DNA from: Gammaproteobacteria bacterium
GTDB taxonomy: Bacteria; Pseudomonadota; Gammaproteobacteria; Burkholderiales; Gallionellaceae
Direction of reading: 5' to 3'
Assembly: GCA_018814405.1 (NCBI GenBank)
Contig: JAHIZO010000008.1
Span: 62,001 to 126,000 of the forward strand
Length of the DNA stretch: 64,000 nt
This document shows positions 45,992 to 56,083 of the stretch, one piece after another (position 1 is the first letter of the stretch; each line of letters starts with the position of its first letter). The position numbers and the translations under genes were made by a program. A model generated the notes under the pieces. It saw only the letters and a program-made list of their open reading frames with translations, did not search any database and was not told the origin of the DNA.

Positions 45992-46072
45992 GCTGAGCTC
46001 TCTTGAATAAGGCGCGCATTCTAACGCATGCGCAATGCTAAAATGCGCCCCACTGATATACAGACAAGCACC

Positions 46073-47332
46073 ATGAACGACATCAAGGAATATATGAAAG
46101 GCGTCGGGCAAGCAGCCCGGGCTGCATCTCGCACCATGGCGATGGCAGATAGCAACGCCAAGAATCATGCACTGGAGAACATCGCCAACGCCATTCTACT
46201 GAACAGCGCCAAGCTGATCGCCGAGAACGCCAAGGATGTCGCCAAAGCCAAACTCGAAGAATTGGACGCGGCCTCCATCGACCGCCTCACACTCACCGAG
46301 AAGACCATCAATGGCATGGCTGAAGGCCTGCTCCAGATCGCAGCACTGCCCGACCCTATCGGCGAGATCAGCGACATGAAATACCGCCCGTCCGGCATCC
46401 AGGTCGGCAAGATGCGCGTGCCGCTCGGCGTCATCGGCATCATCTATGAATCGCGTCCTAACGTGACGGCCGATGCAGCCGGTCTGTGCCTGAAATCTGG
46501 CAACGCCTGCATTCTGCGCGGCGGCTCGGAAGCCATCCATTCCAATCAGGCTATCGCGGCATGTGTGCACCAAGGTCTGCGCGAAGCGGGCTTGCCCGAG
46601 ACGGCAGTGCAAGTGGTGGGCACCACCGACCGCGCCGCGGTGGGTGAGCTCATCACCATGAAGGACTATGTGGACGTGATCGTACCGCGCGGCGGCAAGA
46701 GCCTGATCGCACGTATCTCCAGCGATGCCAAGGTGCCAGTCATCAAACACCTGGACGGCATATGCCACGTCTACATCGACGACGAGGCCGACCTGAGCAA
46801 AGCCGTGCGCATCGCTATCAACGCCAAGACGCACCGCTATGGCGTGTGTAACGCGATGGAGACATTGCTGGTGAATGCAAATATCGCCGAGAAAGTGTTA
46901 CCCGAACTGTGCAAAACCTACCTCGACAAGGGCGTAGAGCTGCGCGGTGACGATGCTGCACGCAAACTCGTGGCACAGATGAGCGCCGCGACCGAAGAAG
47001 ACTGGCACACTGAATATCTCGCGCCCATCTTGAGCGTACGCATCGTGGCGAACGTTGATGAAGCGATCGACCACATCAACACTTACAGCTCGCAGCACAC
47101 CGATAGCATCGTCACCGAGAACTACAGCAAGGCGATGCGCTTCCTGCGCGAAGTGGATTCGGCCAGCGTGATGGTGAACGCTTCCACGCGCTTTGCCGAC
47201 GGCTTCGAATATGGGTTGGGCGCGGAGATCGGCATCTCCACTGACAAGATCCACGCACGCGGCCCGGTCGGACTGGAAGGTCTGACCTCGCAAAAATACA
47301 TCGTGCTCGGCAACGGGCAAATCCGCATCTGA
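46073..47332 (+). CDS. proA: Gamma-glutamyl phosphate reductase
   Basis: NADPH-dependent second step of proline synthesis. The aldehyde-dehydrogenase fold shows [30 protein letters not shown] and the catalytic Cys in [14 protein letters not shown]. From ATG 46073 the protein is 419 residues, matching ProA; the 15-codon upstream extension covers a TAAAAT -10-like element at 46039-46044. proB is not in the window. Confidence 0.97.
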   Translation: MNDIKEYMKGVGQAARAASRTMAMADSNAKNHALENIANAILLNSAKLIAENAKDVAKAKLEELDAASIDRLTLTEKTINGMAEGLLQIAALPDPIGEISDMKYRPSGIQVGKMRVPLGVIGIIYESRPNVTADAAGLCLKSGNACILRGGSEAIHSNQAIAACVHQGLREAGLPETAVQVVGTTDRAAVGELITMKDYVDVIVPRGGKSLIARISSDAKVPVIKHLDGICHVYIDDEADLSKAVRIAINAKTHRYGVCNAMETLLVNANIAEKVLPELCKTYLDKGVELRGDDAARKLVAQMSAATEEDWHTEYLAPILSVRIVANVDEAIDHINTYSSQHTDSIVTENYSKAMRFLREVDSASVMVNASTRFADGFEYGLGAEIGISTDKIHARGPVGLEGLTSQKYIVLGNGQIRI

Positions 47333-47349
47333 CAAGAAAGAGAACAATC

Positions 47350-49098
47350 ATGAGCACAATCGAAATCAAAGTACCTGACATCGGCGGCTTCAAAGGCGTG
47401 GCCGTCATCGAGATCAGCGTCAAAGCTGGAGACTCCGTTGAAGCAGAGCAATCCCTGATCACACTGGAGACCGACAAGGCCACCATGGATGTACCTTCTC
47501 CTGCTGCCGGCACGATCAAGGAGATGAAGGTCAAAGTCGGCGACAAAGTCAGCGAAGGTTCTGTGATCCTGATGTTGGAAAGCAGTGCTGTCACAGCAGC
47601 ACCTGACGAGTCAGCACCCGCACCGCAAGCCGCCGCCGCAGCTCCTCAGGTTGCTCCAACACCGGCCGCCTATGTCTCAAAAGGCGATATCCACGCCGAA
47701 GTCGTGGTGCTGGGCGCAGGCCCCGGCGGATACACCGCCGCCTTCCGCGCGGCCGACCTCGGCAAGCAAGTGGTGCTGATTGAAAAGCACGCTTCACTCG
47801 GGGGAGTATGTCTGAACGTCGGCTGCATACCGTCCAAGGCATTGTTGCATGTCGCCAAGGTGATCAACGAAGCTGAAGAGGTTTCGCATCACGGCGTGAC
47901 CTTCGGCAAGCCGAAGATCGATATCGACCAGATCCGTACCTGGAAAGAAAGCGTGATCGGCAAACTGACTGGCGGTCTCGCTGGTTTGGCGAAACAGCGC
48001 AAGGTGCAAGTGGTGCGCGGCCTCGCGAAGTTCACCTCGCCCAATTCCATTGCAGTGCAAACCGAAGAAGGCGAAAAGATCGTTACCTTCGACAACGCCA
48101 TCGTCGCAGCTGGTTCCAGTGTGGCGCGCATCCCCGGCTTCCCGTATGAGGACGAGCGCATCATCGACTCCACCGGCGCATTAGCACTGAAGGATGTACC
48201 GAAACGCATGCTGGTCATCGGTGGTGGCATCATCGGTCTGGAGATGGCGACCGTTTATGAAGCACTGGGTACAAAAATCTCTGTGGTTGAGCTGATGGAT
48301 CAGATCATGCCCGGTGCCGACAAGGACATGGTCAAGCCGTTGCACAACCGTATCGCCAAGCGCTACGAAGCCATCATGCTGAAAACCAAAGTCACCAAGA
48401 TCGAGGCGCATAAGAAAGGCATGCTGGTCACCTTCGAAGGTGATCAAGCGCCCGCCGAACCACAACTGTATGACAAGGTATTGATGGCGGTCGGTCGCCG
48501 TCCGAATGGTCGCGAGATCGCTGCCGAAGCAGCAGGCCTGATCGTGAACGAGCGCGGCTTCATCCCGGTCGACAAACAGCAACGTACCAACGTGCCGCAC
48601 ATCTTCGCCATCGGCGATATCGTGGGCGATCCGATGCTGGCGCACAAAGCGGTTCACGAAGGCAAAGTGGCGGCAGAGAACATCGCCGGACACAAAGCCT
48701 TTTTCGAACCCCTCACCATCCCGTCAGTTGCCTACACCGACCCGGAGATCGCATGGATGGGGCTCACCGAGACTCAAGCCAAAGCACAGGGCGTCGAATA
48801 CGAGAAGGCATCCTTCCCGTGGGCCGCTTCCGGCCGTGCGCTGTCCATCGCACGCGAAGAAGGTTCTACCAAGGTACTGCTCGATCCTAAGAGCCGCCGC
48901 ATCCTCGGCATGGGCATCGTCGGCGTGAATGCCGGCGAACTGATCGCCGAAGGCGTGCTGGCACTGGAGATGGGCGCCGACATGGAAGACATCGGCCTCA
49001 CCATCCACCCGCACCCGACCTTGTCGGAAACACTGTGCTTCGCAGCCGAGATGGCGGAAGGCACCATCACCGACTTGTTACCGCCGAGAAAGAAATGA
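47350..49098 (+). CDS. lpdA: Dihydrolipoamide dehydrogenase (E3) with N-terminal lipoyl domain
   Basis: Flavoprotein that reoxidises dihydrolipoyl groups of 2-oxoacid dehydrogenases. Residues 1-80 form a lipoyl domain with the modified Lys at residue 43 (ETDKATMD), then an Ala/Pro-rich linker of about 30 residues, then E3 with FAD loop GAGPGG, redox-active Cys154 and Cys159 (GGVCLNVGC) and the C-terminal HPHPTLSE active-site His. Lipoyl-E3 fusions are typical of pyruvate dehydrogenase in betaproteobacteria, but aceE and aceF are not nearby. It overlaps the next gene by 4 nt. Confidence 0.96.
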   Translation: MSTIEIKVPDIGGFKGVAVIEISVKAGDSVEAEQSLITLETDKATMDVPSPAAGTIKEMKVKVGDKVSEGSVILMLESSAVTAAPDESAPAPQAAAAAPQVAPTPAAYVSKGDIHAEVVVLGAGPGGYTAAFRAADLGKQVVLIEKHASLGGVCLNVGCIPSKALLHVAKVINEAEEVSHHGVTFGKPKIDIDQIRTWKESVIGKLTGGLAGLAKQRKVQVVRGLAKFTSPNSIAVQTEEGEKIVTFDNAIVAAGSSVARIPGFPYEDERIIDSTGALALKDVPKRMLVIGGGIIGLEMATVYEALGTKISVVELMDQIMPGADKDMVKPLHNRIAKRYEAIMLKTKVTKIEAHKKGMLVTFEGDQAPAEPQLYDKVLMAVGRRPNGREIAAEAAGLIVNERGFIPVDKQQRTNVPHIFAIGDIVGDPMLAHKAVHEGKVAAENIAGHKAFFEPLTIPSVAYTDPEIAWMGLTETQAKAQGVEYEKASFPWAASGRALSIAREEGSTKVLLDPKSRRILGMGIVGVNAGELIAEGVLALEMGADMEDIGLTIHPHPTLSETLCFAAEMAEGTITDLLPPRKK

Positions 49099-49856
49099 TC
49101 AGCCGAACCCTGCTGCTCGGCATGCTCACCTTGAGTATGCCGGTCGCAGCGTTCAATCTGGATGACCTCAAGTCCAAAATTGACGGACTGAAACAATCCG
49201 CCTCAACACCGGCATCGTCTCAGCCCGCAGGACTGGATGCCTTCTCCCCGCAACAGCAGATCGAAAGTCTCAAACAGGCGCTCACCCAAGGTGCCGAGTC
49301 TGCCGTTAAGGACTTGGCGCGCGTGGACGGCTATCTCGGCAATCCCAAAGTACACATCCCCGTACCTGACAATCTGAAAAAAGCAGACAGCGCCTTGCGC
49401 AAGATCGGCCTAGGAAAATATGCGGATGAATTCGTCACCTCGATGAACCGTTCCGCCGAAGCTGCGGTACCGGAAGCCAAAGCCTTGCTGATCGCCGCAG
49501 TAAAGAACATGACCGTGACCGACGCCAAGAACATCCTGCTCGGAAATGATGATGCCGCCACGCAATATTTCCGTCGCAACACCGAAACAGCTCTGGGTGC
49601 CAAATTCAAACCCATCGTTGTGAACTCAATGCAAAAGGTTCGCCTTGCGCAGGCTTACAACCGATTTGCGGACAAAGGCGTAAAACTCGGGCTGGTCAAA
49701 GAACAAGACGCGCACCTGGATGACTACATCACCCGCAAGGCGCTGGACGGGCTGTATCTGATGATCGCTGAGCAGGAAAAAGAGATTCGCGCCCACCCAC
49801 TACAAGCCACCGGCGACCTGGCCCAAAAGATATTCTCAGCCATCCGCAATCAGTAG
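49095..49856 (+). CDS. DUF4197 family exported protein
   Basis: Function unknown. From ATG 49095, which overlaps the lpdA stop as ATGA, the protein has 253 residues with a signal peptide ending near VAAF (residue 18). The mature part is mostly helical and Lys/Ala/Gln-rich, with segments [20 protein letters not shown] and [12 protein letters not shown] characteristic of DUF4197. No catalytic motif is obvious. The overlap with lpdA indicates co-transcription, though a functional link is not clear. Confidence 0.85.
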   Translation: MISRTLLLGMLTLSMPVAAFNLDDLKSKIDGLKQSASTPASSQPAGLDAFSPQQQIESLKQALTQGAESAVKDLARVDGYLGNPKVHIPVPDNLKKADSALRKIGLGKYADEFVTSMNRSAEAAVPEAKALLIAAVKNMTVTDAKNILLGNDDAATQYFRRNTETALGAKFKPIVVNSMQKVRLAQAYNRFADKGVKLGLVKEQDAHLDDYITRKALDGLYLMIAEQEKEIRAHPLQATGDLAQKIFSAIRNQ

Positions 49857-49941
49857 CACTGATGCGTCACCCATGAAAGCCATTTCCATCAAGCTCTACC
49901 CCCAGCCTCACTGCTGATACAGCAAAGGTTCCGCATTCACA

Positions 49942-50355
49942 ATGGATACGATCTCCCAATTCCTCGGCGAAGACCTCAGCCTGTGGGGCCTGTTCATCTC
50001 CAGCCTGCTGGCGGCGACCTTGCTGCCTGGCGGTTCCGAAGCGGTGCTGTTCGGCGTATTGAAATTGCATCCCGAACTGTTCTGGCCCGCGCTCTTGGTC
50101 GGCACACTGGGCAACACCATAGGCGGCATGATCTCATTCGGCATGGGCTGGCTGCTGCCTCAGACACAGCAACTCAAGCATGTGGAGAAAGTTAGGGAGC
50201 ACGGTACGGCCGCATTGCTGCTCGCATGGATGCCGTTGATCGGCGATGCGCTGTGCTTGGCTGCGGGCTGGTTGCGGCTGAATCCCTGGCATGCAGCATT
50301 GTTCATGCTGCTGGGGAAGTTTGCGCGTTATCTGGTGATTGCGTTGAGCGCTTGA
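49942..50355 (+). CDS. YqaA family (DedA-like) membrane protein
   Basis: A 137-residue inner-membrane protein of the SNARE-associated/DedA fold with hydrophobic stretches near residues 14-35, 45-70 and 90-130. The GSEAVLFG and GNTIGGMISFGMGW segments and the WMPLIGDALCLAAGWLRL motif match YqaA. DedA relatives include lipid flippases; YqaA function is not established. No clear ribosome binding site is seen at ATG 49942. It converges with the C39 peptidase gene with 1 nt between. Confidence 0.88.
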   Translation: MDTISQFLGEDLSLWGLFISSLLAATLLPGGSEAVLFGVLKLHPELFWPALLVGTLGNTIGGMISFGMGWLLPQTQQLKHVEKVREHGTAALLLAWMPLIGDALCLAAGWLRLNPWHAALFMLLGKFARYLVIALSA

Positions 50356-50356
50356 A

Positions 50357-51304
50357 TCACTGTTTGAGCTTGCGTTCGATAGAAGCTTGCGTCGACAACA
50401 CGATGTCGTGCAGCGGTCCGCCAAGTTTCGCTGCGCGCTTTACATATTCCAGCGCTTCCTCATCGCGCCCCATATCTGAAAGCGTCTGCGCCAGGTTATT
50501 AAGCGCTGCAACCGAATCAGGATACAAAGTCACGGCAGTTCTAAATTCAGCCTCAGCTTCATCCATGCGTTTCATCATGTACGCGACATTGCCCAAGGCG
50601 ATGCTGACACCCAAACTCCCAGGCCAGCGTTCCTTCGCTGCCAGATAAGCCGTACGTGAGGCAGGCAGCTGCCTTACTTTGCCGAAGGCATTCACCGCCG
50701 CAACATAGCGTGTTTCTTTGGCGGTAAAGGGGATTTTTTCAGGTGGTACAGCAACCATCGCCCAGTGCGCACTGCGCGCCCAAGTGTTTTCAAATGTGAT
50801 TAGAGACATCCGCTGCTGACTTTCACGACCGGAACGCAGGATGACTTCCTTGTTATCCAGGTCATAACCGATGACGACGGCGTAATGCCAGACTGGATAC
50901 CAATCCAATGCCAGATTCTGCAACACTACCACCGGCGTGCCGCGAGCAACTTCTTCCAATACCTCGCCCAGCACGGGGGACATTTGATAGGCCACCAAAC
51001 CATGACGACGTACGGCGCCGAACATTTCGATCTGCAGCGTACCCTCACGCCCCGGAAGATAGACTTCCGGCTTGAGTCCTTCTGGATCAACTGCGACCCC
51101 GGCATGTTTCATAACCATTGCCAAGGCAGCCGGACCACACTGAAAATCTTCCTGAGGAAAGAACGGCACCTCTACCAGCTCGACCTGTCGCGGCAAGGAT
51201 GCTGCTTTGTCTTCCGACAAAGCAGCCGGAGGCGGGAGTGTCCTACACCCCCCGATCATGAGAAGGAATATGCCAGCCATCAGGCTGGCATAAGTTCTAG
51301 GCAT
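50357..51304 (-). CDS. PA2778-like C39 cysteine peptidase with TPR tail (lipoprotein)
   Basis: An exported lipoprotein (lipobox ending in Cys20, LMIGGC) with a papain-like C39 domain: catalytic Cys56 in FQCGPAALAM and His140 in WHYAVVIGYD. A TPR-like region follows from about residue 215 (ALNNLAQTLSDMGRDEEALEY). Its substrate is unknown. It follows a PA2779-like gene by 6 nt, the conserved pair order in Pseudomonas and relatives. Confidence 0.88.
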   Translation of the reverse strand: MPRTYASLMAGIFLLMIGGCRTLPPPAALSEDKAASLPRQVELVEVPFFPQEDFQCGPAALAMVMKHAGVAVDPEGLKPEVYLPGREGTLQIEMFGAVRRHGLVAYQMSPVLGEVLEEVARGTPVVVLQNLALDWYPVWHYAVVIGYDLDNKEVILRSGRESQQRMSLITFENTWARSAHWAMVAVPPEKIPFTAKETRYVAAVNAFGKVRQLPASRTAYLAAKERWPGSLGVSIALGNVAYMMKRMDEAEAEFRTAVTLYPDSVAALNNLAQTLSDMGRDEEALEYVKRAAKLGGPLHDIVLSTQASIERKLKQ

Positions 51305-51310
51305 ATTCGA

Positions 51311-51712
51311 TCAGCGCATCGAGCGTGTGAATGGGAATACCTTGGTGAAGCCCAAAATGTCGGTCACCAACAGTACGATAAAGATGAAGACTGCCGTACC
51401 AAGAATGTCACCACCAGCCGGCAATTGATCCAACTTGCCTGCGATCTGCATCGCCTCGTCGTCGGTCAGGGCATCGACACGCGCTTGAGCCTGCTCGGTC
51501 GTAACACCGCGCATCTCCAGCTGCGCACGCACATCGTCACGACTCACCAGCGCCATGATCTTTGCACGCCCTTGGTCTGCCATCGCATGATCCACGATGA
51601 CATCTGTTTGAACCATACCGGCTGAGGCAGTCAACGGCATCGCCATACTTGCCATAAACACGATCATCACGCGACTGGTCCAACGCATAAAACTGGAATT
51701 TTGAATCGCCAT
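51311..51712 (-). CDS. PA2779-like small membrane protein
   Basis: Function unknown. The 133 residues have an N-terminal signal or anchor (ending near TASA), a helical central region with GVTTEQAQARVDALTDDEA, and a C-terminal hydrophobic segment AVFIFIVLLVTDILG followed by a short basic tail. A perfect GGAGG precedes the start. Always-adjacent pairing with the C39 peptidase suggests it is its substrate, inhibitor or membrane partner; this is inference. Confidence 0.85.
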   Translation of the reverse strand: MAIQNSSFMRWTSRVMIVFMASMAMPLTASAGMVQTDVIVDHAMADQGRAKIMALVSRDDVRAQLEMRGVTTEQAQARVDALTDDEAMQIAGKLDQLPAGGDILGTAVFIFIVLLVTDILGFTKVFPFTRSMR

Positions 51713-51836
51713 CTTAAATCCTCCTGAACAGGTTGAAGAGCGGATACGACTGAATTGATCGCGTGCAATACCAAGTTTGCCGCGAAGCCATACTAGCAGG
51801 CGCTTATCCGCTTCCGCAATGACTAACTTGACCCGA

Positions 51837-52454
51837 TCAATGCGCGTAGCCGATATAACGCAAAGCCTCGAAGATCTTCATGGCAAGAATCGCATGGCCT
51901 TCGGCGTTGGGATGTATCTGATCGCCCTTAAGCAAGGGGTCTGAAAGCACCTCGGCGATGGCATCCTCGATCAGCGGCACTTGTTGCGCGGACGCCACTT
52001 GACGATAGAACTCCGGCGCCGACAGGTTGCGCAGCACGGCACCGGTCAAGCTGGGTAACGGGGTTGCAACCACTACCACCTGCGCGCCCTCTGCTTTGCA
52101 TCTCTCGATCATGCGTACCAGATTCTCCTCGATCTGCTGTGGCGGCAAACGACGCAACATATCGTTTCCGCCCAGTGTCAGCAGCACCAACGCAGGCCGG
52201 TGCTCTTCCAGCAGTGCTGGCAAGCGCTTCAAGGCATCACCACTGGTGTTGCCGTTCACGCCACCATTGATCACTTGCCAGCCGGTGTTTGCCGCCAACA
52301 GAGTCGGCCAAGACTGCTCGGACGATACACCCGCCCCCGCAGTGAGACTGTCACCCAGCGCCAGCACCACGCTGCCAGACGGCAACGCTGGAAGTTTCTC
52401 CGCCTCGCCGCAAGCAGTCAGCGTCAGAACCAGAACGAGCAGCAAGGCACGCAT
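51837..52454 (-). CDS. SGNH/GDSL arylesterase, lipoprotein (TesA-like)
   Basis: Multifunctional esterase/thioesterase/lysophospholipase family. Blocks I-V are visible: GDSLTAG with catalytic Ser, the Gly in GGVNGNT, GGND, and DQIHPNAEGH with catalytic Asp and His. The start at ATG 52454, overlapping the aminopeptidase stop as ATGA, gives 205 residues. The N-terminus MRALLLVLVLTLTACGE contains a lipobox (LTAC), so the product is probably a lipoprotein rather than soluble periplasmic TesA. Confidence 0.92.
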   Translation of the reverse strand: MRALLLVLVLTLTACGEAEKLPALPSGSVVLALGDSLTAGAGVSSEQSWPTLLAANTGWQVINGGVNGNTSGDALKRLPALLEEHRPALVLLTLGGNDMLRRLPPQQIEENLVRMIERCKAEGAQVVVVATPLPSLTGAVLRNLSAPEFYRQVASAQQVPLIEDAIAEVLSDPLLKGDQIHPNAEGHAILAMKIFEALRYIGYAH

Positions 52455-53887
52455 CAATAAGCCCCTTTCAGCATCGCCACGCCCCACGCCACGCCGAAGC
52501 CGTTCACCTCACTCGCAACTATTCCCAAGCCCCCTTCGCAACGACTGGACGAAAGATCGACATGCAGCCAAGGTGTGTCGTGTTCGACAAAACGCTTAAG
52601 GAAACGCGTGGCGAGGATGTGGTCGGCATCGCCGGTCAGCGTGCATTGCTTGATGTCTGCCACTTTGGAATCCAGCTCGGTTTCGTAATCCTCATCCTGA
52701 GGGAAGGCACACAGACGTTCGCCGCTCTGCTTGCCGGTATTCACCGCGCGCTGCGCCAGCTCATCGCTGCTGGCGAACACGCCGGAATAGCGTGCACCCA
52801 ATGCAGTCGCCATACTGCCGGTGAGCGTGGCGAAGTCGATCATCAGGTCCGGCTTCGCACGCGAAGCCAGTGTCAACGTGTCGGCCAACACCATGCGCCC
52901 TTCGGCATCTGTGTGGATGATCTCGATATGTGTACCGTTTAACGCTTTGACGATGTCGTTCTGTTTGTAGGCCTTGGGGCTGATGTGGTTCTGCGCAATG
53001 GCTAGCCAGCAATCGATGTTCACCGGCAGTCTTTGTTCGCTTGCCGCAAGCAGGATGCCGAGTGACACCGCCGAACCGTTCATGTCCTCGTGCATGTTGT
53101 GCATGTAGCGCGACGGCTTCAGGTTATGTCCTCCGGTGTCGAAACAGATGCCCTTGCCCACCAGCGCGACGGTCTGCTTCGCCTTCGGATGTTTGTAGCT
53201 CAGATGCACGATGGCTGCATCTTCTACTTCGCTGCCCTGCGCCACCGCGACAAAAGCACCCGCCCCCAGCTTGCGCAACTTGGGCATGGTGAATTCCTCG
53301 ATCTTCCAACCATTGGCCTGCGCCAGCTTCTTGATGCGCTGGCGATACAAGCCCGGCGTCAAGTCATTTGGCGCCATCACCGTCAGTTCCCGGCTCAACA
53401 GATTGCCTGCTGCCAACGCACGCAAAGCATCGAATGGTTTCTTATCCACATCGCCCACCAAGGTGATCTTCTGCAGCGGCTTGCGTTCATCCTTCTTCTT
53501 GCGCATCGGCAACAGCGCACTGTTCACCCATGCGCCATACACTGCCAACTCAGCAGCACGTTGCGCGGTCGCGCCGGACACCGCGATACTCAATGCCTTA
53601 GGTTGCTCGTCCAACACCAACTGCAAAGCCTTACGCACCAACACCTGCTGCGCAAACGCATCCTTGGCATCATCCAGCATCGCCCAAGCCACCAGCGTGC
53701 CGTCTGCCACATTCGCTGCCACCGGCGATTTCGCCAGCTCTTCGACTTTCATGTTTCGGCGTTTGAGCACGGCGGCGAGCAGTGCGCCATGCACGACATC
53801 CTTGGCTAAGGTCTTGCTCTTCGGCAACAGCACCAACAGGTGGGTGGTAGTGGGCAGAGTCTTGGACAGGGTCAGTTGTGCTAGCAT
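52454..53887 (-). CDS. M17 leucyl aminopeptidase family protein
   Basis: Cytosolic di-metal aminopeptidase. The catalytic domain has GKGICFDTGGHNLKPS, the signature NTDAEGR-like HTDAEGRMVLADTL and the metal-binding and catalytic residues around them. The 477-residue product from ATG 53887 (GAGG upstream) is close to PepA/PepB length; an ATG 7 codons upstream is less supported. It is divergent from thyA and coupled to the esterase gene. Confidence 0.92.
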   Translation of the reverse strand: MLAQLTLSKTLPTTTHLLVLLPKSKTLAKDVVHGALLAAVLKRRNMKVEELAKSPVAANVADGTLVAWAMLDDAKDAFAQQVLVRKALQLVLDEQPKALSIAVSGATAQRAAELAVYGAWVNSALLPMRKKKDERKPLQKITLVGDVDKKPFDALRALAAGNLLSRELTVMAPNDLTPGLYRQRIKKLAQANGWKIEEFTMPKLRKLGAGAFVAVAQGSEVEDAAIVHLSYKHPKAKQTVALVGKGICFDTGGHNLKPSRYMHNMHEDMNGSAVSLGILLAASEQRLPVNIDCWLAIAQNHISPKAYKQNDIVKALNGTHIEIIHTDAEGRMVLADTLTLASRAKPDLMIDFATLTGSMATALGARYSGVFASSDELAQRAVNTGKQSGERLCAFPQDEDYETELDSKVADIKQCTLTGDADHILATRFLKRFVEHDTPWLHVDLSSSRCEGGLGIVASEVNGFGVAWGVAMLKGAY

Positions 53888-53936
53888 TACAGCCTCGAAT
53901 TTAGTCAATTAACGCCGCGATTATACGGGCTACCCC

Positions 53937-54731
53937 ATGCGCCAATACCTCGACCTGATGCAACACGTGCTGGACCACGGCACCACAAAATCCGACCGCA
54001 CCGGCACCGGCACCACCAGCGTGTTCGGTTACCAGATGCGCTTCGACCTCTCGCAAGGCTTCCCGCTGGTCACCACCAAGAAGTGCCACCTGAAATCCAT
54101 CATCCATGAACTGCTGTGGTTCCTGCAGGGCAGCACCAACACCAAATACCTGAAAGACAACGGCGTCTCTATCTGGGATGAATGGGCGGATGAGAACGGC
54201 GACCTCGGCCCGGTGTACGGTAAGCAGTGGCGCACTTGGGAGACCATCGACGGTCGCGCGATCGACCAGATCAAGATCGCCGTCGACCAATTGAAGACCA
54301 ATCCCGATTCGCGCCGCATCATCGTCTCGGCATGGAACGTGGGCGAGTTGGACAAGATGGCACTGGCACCCTGCCATGCTTTCTTTCAGTTCTATGTGGC
54401 CGATGGCAAACTTTCCTGCCAGCTCTACCAGCGCAGTGCCGACATCTTCCTCGGTGTGCCGTTCAACATCGCCAGCTACGCCTTGCTGACCATGATGATG
54501 GCGCAGGTGTGCGGCTTGCAATACGGTGACTTCGTACATACCTTCGGTGATGCACATCTGTATTCCAACCACATGGAACAGACCGCGCTGCAACTGTCGC
54601 GCGAGACGCGTGCACTGCCGACCATGAAGATCAACCCGGATGTGAAAGACATCTTCGACTTCAAGTTCGAAGACTTCACGCTGGAAGGCTACGACCCACA
54701 TCCGGGAATTAAAGCACCCGTCGCGATATGA
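53937..54731 (+). CDS. thyA: Thymidylate synthase
   Basis: Converts dUMP to dTMP with methylenetetrahydrofolate, producing dihydrofolate. The catalytic Cys is in [12 protein letters not shown], with [25 protein letters not shown] and [23 protein letters not shown] around it. The 264 residues equal the E. coli length. It overlaps folA by 4 nt, pairing dihydrofolate production with its reduction. Confidence 0.98.
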   Translation: MRQYLDLMQHVLDHGTTKSDRTGTGTTSVFGYQMRFDLSQGFPLVTTKKCHLKSIIHELLWFLQGSTNTKYLKDNGVSIWDEWADENGDLGPVYGKQWRTWETIDGRAIDQIKIAVDQLKTNPDSRRIIVSAWNVGELDKMALAPCHAFFQFYVADGKLSCQLYQRSADIFLGVPFNIASYALLTMMMAQVCGLQYGDFVHTFGDAHLYSNHMEQTALQLSRETRALPTMKINPDVKDIFDFKFEDFTLEGYDPHPGIKAPVAI

Positions 54732-55213
54732 GCATCTCACTGATCGTCGCCATGGCGCAAAACCGCACCATCGGCGTGAACAACACCCTGCCCTGGCGCT
54801 GCTCGGAAGACCTGAAGCACTTCAAAGCGCTGACCATGGGCCATCACATGATCATGGGGCGCAAGACATTCGACTCCATCGGCAAGCCGTTGCCGGGCCG
54901 CACCACGGTGATTGTGACGCGCAATGACGCGCTGCAAGTGGAGGGCTGCCTCGTCGCACACTCCTTGCCGGAAGCAATCAAACTGTGTGCGAACGATGCA
55001 GAAGTGTTCATCGTTGGTGGTGCGGAGATCTACGCACAGGCATTGCCGCTGGCGGATACGCTGTACATCACCGAGATCCGGCAGGATGTGGAAGGCGATG
55101 CTCACTTCCCCGAATTCGACCGGCACGCATGGCAGGAAGTCACGCGCGAGGTGCGCAGCCAGACCGAACCACAGCCACTGCAATACGACTTCGTCACCTA
55201 CCGACGACGATAG
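54728..55213 (+). CDS. folA: Dihydrofolate reductase
   Basis: NADPH-dependent reduction of dihydrofolate to tetrahydrofolate. Diagnostic segments are [19 protein letters not shown], the active-site Asp-equivalent acid in [26 protein letters not shown] and [11 protein letters not shown]. The 161 residues are typical of chromosomal DHFR. It is coupled to thyA and ends before a strong terminator. Confidence 0.97.
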   Translation: MSISLIVAMAQNRTIGVNNTLPWRCSEDLKHFKALTMGHHMIMGRKTFDSIGKPLPGRTTVIVTRNDALQVEGCLVAHSLPEAIKLCANDAEVFIVGGAEIYAQALPLADTLYITEIRQDVEGDAHFPEFDRHAWQEVTREVRSQTEPQPLQYDFVTYRRR

Positions 55214-55232
55214 TCGACAAGCTTTCCTTCAT

Positions 55233-55262
55233 CGGCCCGCTTCATGCGGGCCGTTTTATTTT
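55233..55262 (+). terminator. Intrinsic terminator after folA
   Basis: CGGCCCGC/GCGGGCCG forms an 8-bp stem with a 5-nt loop and is followed by TTTTATTTT. It ends the thyA-folA transcript ahead of the prp regulator. Confidence 0.92.
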
Positions 55263-55311
55263 CACCCCTATCTTTCAACTATTTACCTTCGTTCACACCG
55301 AGCGATAAATC

Positions 55312-55387
55312 CACTTTGTCGACATAACTGCAACTTTATTGCACTAATATACGTTTTTGGTGTTAGGATTTAGTCACTTTGTCGACA
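55312..55387 (+). promoter_or_regulatory. Paired operator-like repeats at the prp promoter
   Basis: The 13-nt sequence CACTTTGTCGACA occurs exactly twice, at 55312-55324 and 55375-55387, with starts 63 nt apart (six helical turns). Each contains the palindrome TGTCGACA, compatible with the TNGTnnnACNA-type sites of FCD-domain GntR regulators. A partial copy (AGTCGACAA) lies at 55212-55220. A TAATAT -10-like element and the transcription start of the regulator gene should lie between the two copies. Confidence 0.7.
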
Positions 55388-55402
55388 ATCGGAGTTTCCC
55401 CA

Positions 55403-56083
55403 GTGTTGATCCCCCAGCCCCAACAAGGCACTTTATCCGACATCGCCACGCACAAACTGGCACAGAGCATCGTGACCGGCGAACTGGCGCAAGGACAGAA
55501 GCTGAACGAAGCCGAACTGGCCGAACGCTTCGGCATGGGGCGCGGGCCGCTGCGCGAAGCACTGCGCCACTTGGAAGGTATGCGCCTGGTGAAGCGCACC
55601 CCGAACGCCGGTGCGCGCGTCGTCATCCTTGACCGTAAGACCCTCTCTGATTTGTATGCCGTGCGCGAAGCACTGGAAGGCATGGCCTGCCGCATCGCCG
55701 CTTCACAGATGAGCGATGAAGATATCGCCCAGTTGGGCGCCCTGCTCGACAGACACGAAACCCAAATTGAAAAACAAGGTGGCAAGGTCTACGCACAGAG
55801 CGAAGGAGACCTCGACTTCCATTACCAGATCGCGCGTGGCAGCCGTAACCAGATGTTGATGGACCTGCTCGGCAGCGAGCAATACCAGCTGCTGCGCATG
55901 TGCCGCTACCGCACCAGCCGCAACGCCGAACGCACCAAACCCGCACTCAGCCAGCACCGCCAGATCGTCGACGCACTCGCGAACCGCGACGGCGAACTGG
56001 CCGAGCTATTGATGCGCCGCCACATCCAAGGCGCATGGCGCAGCATCAGCGAAATGATCGATAAAGAGGAGCAAGCCAAATGA
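55403..56083 (+). CDS. GntR family regulator with FCD domain, probable prp operon regulator
   Basis: Residues 10-75 form a winged helix ([19 protein letters not shown] is the recognition part), followed by an all-helical FCD ligand-binding domain. I start it at GTG 55403, 8 nt after a GGAG site, giving 226 residues; a TTG frame from 55379 would begin within the second operator copy. GntR-type regulators commonly head prp operons in betaproteobacteria, in place of the sigma-54 PrpR of enterics. It overlaps prpB by 4 nt and probably autoregulates. Confidence 0.9.
   Translation: MLIPQPQQGTLSDIATHKLAQSIVTGELAQGQKLNEAELAERFGMGRGPLREALRHLEGMRLVKRTPNAGARVVILDRKTLSDLYAVREALEGMACRIAASQMSDEDIAQLGALLDRHETQIEKQGGKVYAQSEGDLDFHYQIARGSRNQMLMDLLGSEQYQLLRMCRYRTSRNAERTKPALSQHRQIVDALANRDGELAELLMRRHIQGAWRSISEMIDKEEQAK

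Noticed and set aside
49331-49615. Minus-strand frame within the DUF4197 gene
   Set aside because: Antisense to an exported protein gene with a signal peptide and coupled start; no support of its own.
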